Below are positions 61,811-64,000 of a stretch of 64,000 bases of DNA, piece by piece. Numbering within the stretch: the stretch's first letter is position 1; the number at the start of each line of letters is the position of its first letter. The stretch is taken from NCBI GenBank assembly GCA_963837345.1, contig CAWIMX010000001.1, positions 310,001 through 374,000 of the forward strand, in the 5' to 3' direction. Below the pieces are notes generated by a model. The model worked only from the letters and a program-made list of their open reading frames with translations, did no database searches and was not told where the DNA came from. The stretch is from CAWIMX01 sp963837345 (GTDB lineage Bacteria; Acidobacteriota; Vicinamibacteria; Vicinamibacterales; CAVVIG01). The translations under genes and the position numbers were made by a program.

Positions 61811-62748
61811 CGAACCGGTGTCAGCGGCTCATGGCCGCCGAGCACGGCAACGACGTTACGGACGGCGAGATCGGCCATCGCCGTTCGCGTTTCCGTCGTG
61901 CCGCTGCCGAGGTGAGGCACGAGCAGCGCATTCTCGAGCTTGAGCAGGTCGGGATGCACCGCGGGCTCGTGTTCGTAGACGTCGAGCGCGGCGCCCGCAA
62001 TCAGGTGTTCTTCGAGCGCCCACGCGAGCGCCGCTTCATCGACGACCGGACCACGCGCGGTGTTGACGAGATAGGCCGATCGCTTCATCCGCGCCAGAGC
62101 ACGTTTGTCCACGAGATGCGTCGTCTCAGGCGTCAGCGGCACGTGAAGCGAGACCACGTCCGACGTGTTGAGCAGGCGGTCGAGCGCCATGCGCTCGGCA
62201 TCGGGAAAATCGTGCGCCGTCCGGGAGGCGTACACGACTCGCATGCCGAAGGCCGGCGCACGGGCGGCAACGGCGCGGCCGATTCGCCCGAGGCCGACGA
62301 GACCCAGCTGCTTGCCGCGCACGTCGGACCCCAGCATGAAATCGAACGCCCATCCCTTCCAGCCCCCCCGTCGCACCAGACGGTCGCCCTCGCCCAGGCG
62401 CCGCGTGAGGGCCAGGATCAGCGCCCACGTGAAGTCGGCGACGGAGTCGGTCAGGACGTCGGGGGTATTGGTGACGACGACGCCGCGCGAGCGCGCCGCG
62501 GCGACGTCGATGTTGTTGTACCCCACGGCGACGTTCGACACGATCCTGAGTTTCGGCGCTGCCTGCAGGAGCGCCGCATCGATCACGTCCGTGAGCATGC
62601 AGACGACGGCGTCCTTGTCGGCAGCCCGCGCGCGGAGCTCGACTGGAGTGAGCGGCGTGTCGTGCGCATGGCTGTCGACGGCCGCCACGGCGTCGAGCCT
62701 GGCGACGACCGAGGCAGGCAGCTTTCGAGTAATGAGAACTGAAGCCAC
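61807..62748 (-). CDS. D-2-hydroxyacid dehydrogenase (NAD(P)-dependent)
   Basis: 313 residues. Rossmann motif LGLVGLGRIGRAVAARA, catalytic Arg in VNTARGPVVDEAAL, the Glu in DVYEHEPAVHPDLL and catalytic His in VPHLGSGTTETR. Glyoxylate/hydroxypyruvate- or lactate-type reductase. GTG 62748 shares one base with the stop of the first EutN gene, so it is co-transcribed with the microcompartment genes and may act on their 2-oxo or 2-hydroxy acid intermediates (inference). No clear encapsulation peptide seen. Confidence 0.93.
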   Translation of the reverse strand: MASVLITRKLPASVVARLDAVAAVDSHAHDTPLTPVELRARAADKDAVVCMLTDVIDAALLQAAPKLRIVSNVAVGYNNIDVAAARSRGVVVTNTPDVLTDSVADFTWALILALTRRLGEGDRLVRRGGWKGWAFDFMLGSDVRGKQLGLVGLGRIGRAVAARAPAFGMRVVYASRTAHDFPDAERMALDRLLNTSDVVSLHVPLTPETTHLVDKRALARMKRSAYLVNTARGPVVDEAALAWALEEHLIAGAALDVYEHEPAVHPDLLKLENALLVPHLGSGTTETRTAMADLAVRNVVAVLGGHEPLTPVR

Positions 62749-63029
62749 TACTGTCCGTGCGACTGGCAGTCGACACAATCGACAATGCCGATCACCGCAG
62801 CATCCACCGGGGCGGCTTTGCGTCCCATGGCGTCGCCGGCCGCACGGCCCTCCATGACGAGCAGCACCTGCTCGCGCACGCCGGCCCCCACGCCGTCCAC
62901 AGCGAGCACCGCGGGCCCGCGCGGCGTGTCGTCAGGGTTCACCGGCTGTACGAGGAGCAGCTTCGCGCCCTCGAACTTCCTGTGTTTCTGCGTGGCAACC
63001 AGCGTGCCGATTACGCGCCCGAGCTGCAT
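62748..63029 (-). CDS. EutN/CcmL-type microcompartment vertex protein (paralogue 1)
   Basis: 93 residues. MQLGRVIGTLVATQKHRKFEGAKLLLVQPV is the pentamer (BMC-P) N-terminus; LAVDGVGAGVREQVLLVMEG and APVDAAVIGIVD complete the fold. Unlike the other two it ends CVDCQSHGQ, a CxxC plus His that could bind metal. Such proteins cap the vertices of bacterial microcompartments. One-base overlap with the dehydrogenase gene. Confidence 0.94.
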   Translation of the reverse strand: MQLGRVIGTLVATQKHRKFEGAKLLLVQPVNPDDTPRGPAVLAVDGVGAGVREQVLLVMEGRAAGDAMGRKAAPVDAAVIGIVDCVDCQSHGQ

Positions 63030-63099
63030 CGCCTCCCCAGTTCCCAGGTCCTCAGTGCCCCACTTCCCTGGTTCCCTCGCTCTTGAGCACCCGAGTCCC
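63030..63099. repeat. Degenerate CTCAGTTCC-type repeats between two EutN genes
   Basis: This 70-bp spacer is made of imperfect units such as CCCAGTTCC, CAGGTCCTCAG, ACTTCCCTGGTTCC and GAGTCCCTCAG. They resemble the 18-bp repeat at 28461-28478 and 34702-34719. No ORF or promoter is evident in it. Confidence 0.5.
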
Positions 63100-63369
63100 T
63101 CAGCTGACGACGTCCCAGTAGTCGACGATACCCACGATGCCGGCATCGACCGGCGGTTCGACCGGATAGAACGGGAAGCTCGCTTCTTTGCCGCGAACCA
63201 CGAAGACGTGCTCGCCGACACCGGCGCCCGAGGCATCCACCGCCACGAAGGGCCGACCTGCCGGTTCGCGATCCGGAGTGAGGGGCTGCACGACAAGCAG
63301 CTTCAGGCCGGTCAGGCTCTCGTCCTTCCGGGTGGCCACGACGTCGCCGACTACACGGGCCAGTTGCAT
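63100..63369 (-). CDS. EutN/CcmL-type microcompartment vertex protein (paralogue 2)
   Basis: 89 residues. MQLARVVGDVVATRKDESLTG, LLVVQPLTPDREP, FVAVDASGAGVGEHVFVVRG and PPVDAGIVGIVD. Clearly a pentameric shell protein, distinct from paralogues 1 and 3. Lies 4 nt downstream of paralogue 3. Confidence 0.95.
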   Translation of the reverse strand: MQLARVVGDVVATRKDESLTGLKLLVVQPLTPDREPAGRPFVAVDASGAGVGEHVFVVRGKEASFPFYPVEPPVDAGIVGIVDYWDVVS

Positions 63370-63373
63370 CTGC

Positions 63374-63643
63374 TCACTCGGTCATCTCGACGGCGTCCAC
63401 GATCCCGACGATCGCGGCATCTACCGGACAGTCTTTGAGCCCCGCGGCCATGCGGGCGGAGCTGCCGCTCACGATCAGAACGGTTTCTCCGACGCCGGCG
63501 TCCACCGTATCCACCGCCACCAGGTAGTGGCCCTCGCCCTTGCCGCGCGGGTCGACGGCACGCGCGACGAGCAGCTTGGTGCTGACCAGGCGGGGATCCT
63601 TGCGCGTGGCGACCACCGTCCCGACGATCTTCGCGAGCAGCAC
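63374..63643 (-). CDS. EutN/CcmL-type microcompartment vertex protein (paralogue 3)
   Basis: 89 residues. MLLAKIVGTVVATRKDPRLVS, LLVARAVDPRG, LVAVDTVDAGVGETVLIVSGSSAR and CPVDAAIVGIVD, with the conserved GxGexVl core of BMC-P proteins. Directly follows the BMC-H gene. Confidence 0.95.
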   Translation of the reverse strand: MLLAKIVGTVVATRKDPRLVSTKLLVARAVDPRGKGEGHYLVAVDTVDAGVGETVLIVSGSSARMAAGLKDCPVDAAIVGIVDAVEMTE

Positions 63644-63649
63644 GTCGGA

Positions 63650-63943
63650 TCAGGCCTTGGTGACGGTGGCCTTGCCGATCGGCAGCGTCTCTTCGAGGTT
63701 GGCGTGCGGCCTGGGAATGACATGCACCGACACGAGCTCGCCGACGCGGCGGGCCGCGGCGGCGCCCGCATCGGTGGCGGCCTTCACGGCGGCGACGTCG
63801 CCGCGGACGATGGCCGTGACATAGCCCGCGCCGATCTTCTCCCACCCGACGAGGGTGACCTTGGCCGCCTTCACCATGGCGTCCGCGGCCTCGATCATCG
63901 CCACCAGCCCTTTCGTCTCGATCATCCCGAGCGCCTCACCCAT
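63650..63943 (-). CDS. BMC-H hexameric microcompartment shell protein
   Basis: 97 residues, a single BMC domain (pfam00936 type). GEALGMIETKGLVAMIEAADAMVKAAKV, LVGWEKIGAGYVTAIVRGDVAAVKAATDAG and SVHVIPRPHANLEETLP are classic. Forms the facets of the shell. GAAGGAGACCC just upstream is a good ribosome site. First visible gene of the operon; more microcompartment genes are expected beyond the right edge. Confidence 0.97.
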   Translation of the reverse strand: MGEALGMIETKGLVAMIEAADAMVKAAKVTLVGWEKIGAGYVTAIVRGDVAAVKAATDAGAAAARRVGELVSVHVIPRPHANLEETLPIGKATVTKA

Positions 63944-64000
63944 AGGGTCTCCTTCGTGGCACGAGCGATCGCCCGCACCGCTTCTCCCCGCTATCGCAGA
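63944..64000 (-). other. Sequence upstream of the BMC-H gene, cut by the window edge
   Basis: 57 bases holding the BMC-H ribosome-binding site. Two minus-strand frames are open, but nothing recognisable can be read. It could be the 3' end of an upstream gene or an intergenic leader. Confidence 0.3.

Overview
The window is a compact, high-GC bacterial chromosome segment, most likely from Acidobacteriota (class Vicinamibacteria or a near relative). The main clue is a pair of exported von Willebrand A proteins of the type described as 'VWFA-related Acidobacterial domain' (11335-13241). A PVM-like microcompartment locus, a HemX-HemA-HemC-HemD-HemB-HemL cluster and frequent GTGA stop/start overlaps fit this. 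The placement is inference; no rRNA or other marker is present. No tRNA, CRISPR array, transposase, integrase or prophage gene was seen. Intergenic gaps are short, and several convergent pairs overlap at their 3' ends.

Layout. (1) 1-11146, minus: the start of an ATP synthase operon (atpZ-atpI-atpB, leaving at the left edge) behind a nuoA-C-D-H-J-K-L-M-N operon that lacks every iron-sulfur subunit (B, E, F, G, I). (2) 11335-13241, plus: two VWA proteins. (3) 13243-20219, plus: heme synthesis from glutamyl-tRNA to uroporphyrinogen III. (4) 20216-26702, minus: a conserved exported protein, then pyrE-truA-uppS-cdsA-dxr-rseP (isoprenoid, lipid carrier and envelope functions). (5) 26813-30386, plus: a TolC-family protein and two glycosyltransferases. 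(6) 30286-39928: pyrimidine synthesis in two blocks, pyrR-pyrB-pyrC-pyrE2 (minus) and pyrK-pyrD-[tandem repeat array]-pyrF-glutaredoxin-like (plus), separated by a membrane phosphodiesterase. (7) 39966-45584: Pal and a set of methyltransferase, glycosyltransferase and deacetylase genes that look like envelope polysaccharide functions. (8) 45571-51905: LarE, a LysW-like protein, a response regulator-PilZ protein, a CorC/HlyC protein, an ArsR-regulated metal-pumping P-type ATPase and a peroxiredoxin. (9) 52068-58246: a GldA/GldF/GldG-like ABC system with a DUF4340 protein and a PBP4-type carboxypeptidase. (10) 58236-61810: queC/queE, DUF72, cyclophilin, endonuclease III. (11) 61807-64000, minus: a microcompartment locus with one BMC-H hexamer gene, three tandem EutN/CcmL pentamer genes and a D-2-hydroxyacid dehydrogenase, cut by the right edge.

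The most unusual signal is a short intergenic element carrying a GC hairpin with a G-rich loop and a tiny Arg-rich ORF (core RQRAGxGPR). The ORF ends in TAG directly against the ATG of the next real gene. One copy lies between nuoC and nuoD, six tandem 82/83-bp copies lie between pyrD and pyrF, and a degenerate copy lies between nuoK and nuoL. A second pattern is four genes (nuoM, a TIGR02757 gene, a large membrane protein, a lysW-like gene), each broken by exactly one extra base beside a GATC-like sequence. This looks more like systematic sequence error than decay. Several start codons sit 6-9 nt behind a good -10 hexamer, which suggests common leaderless transcription.
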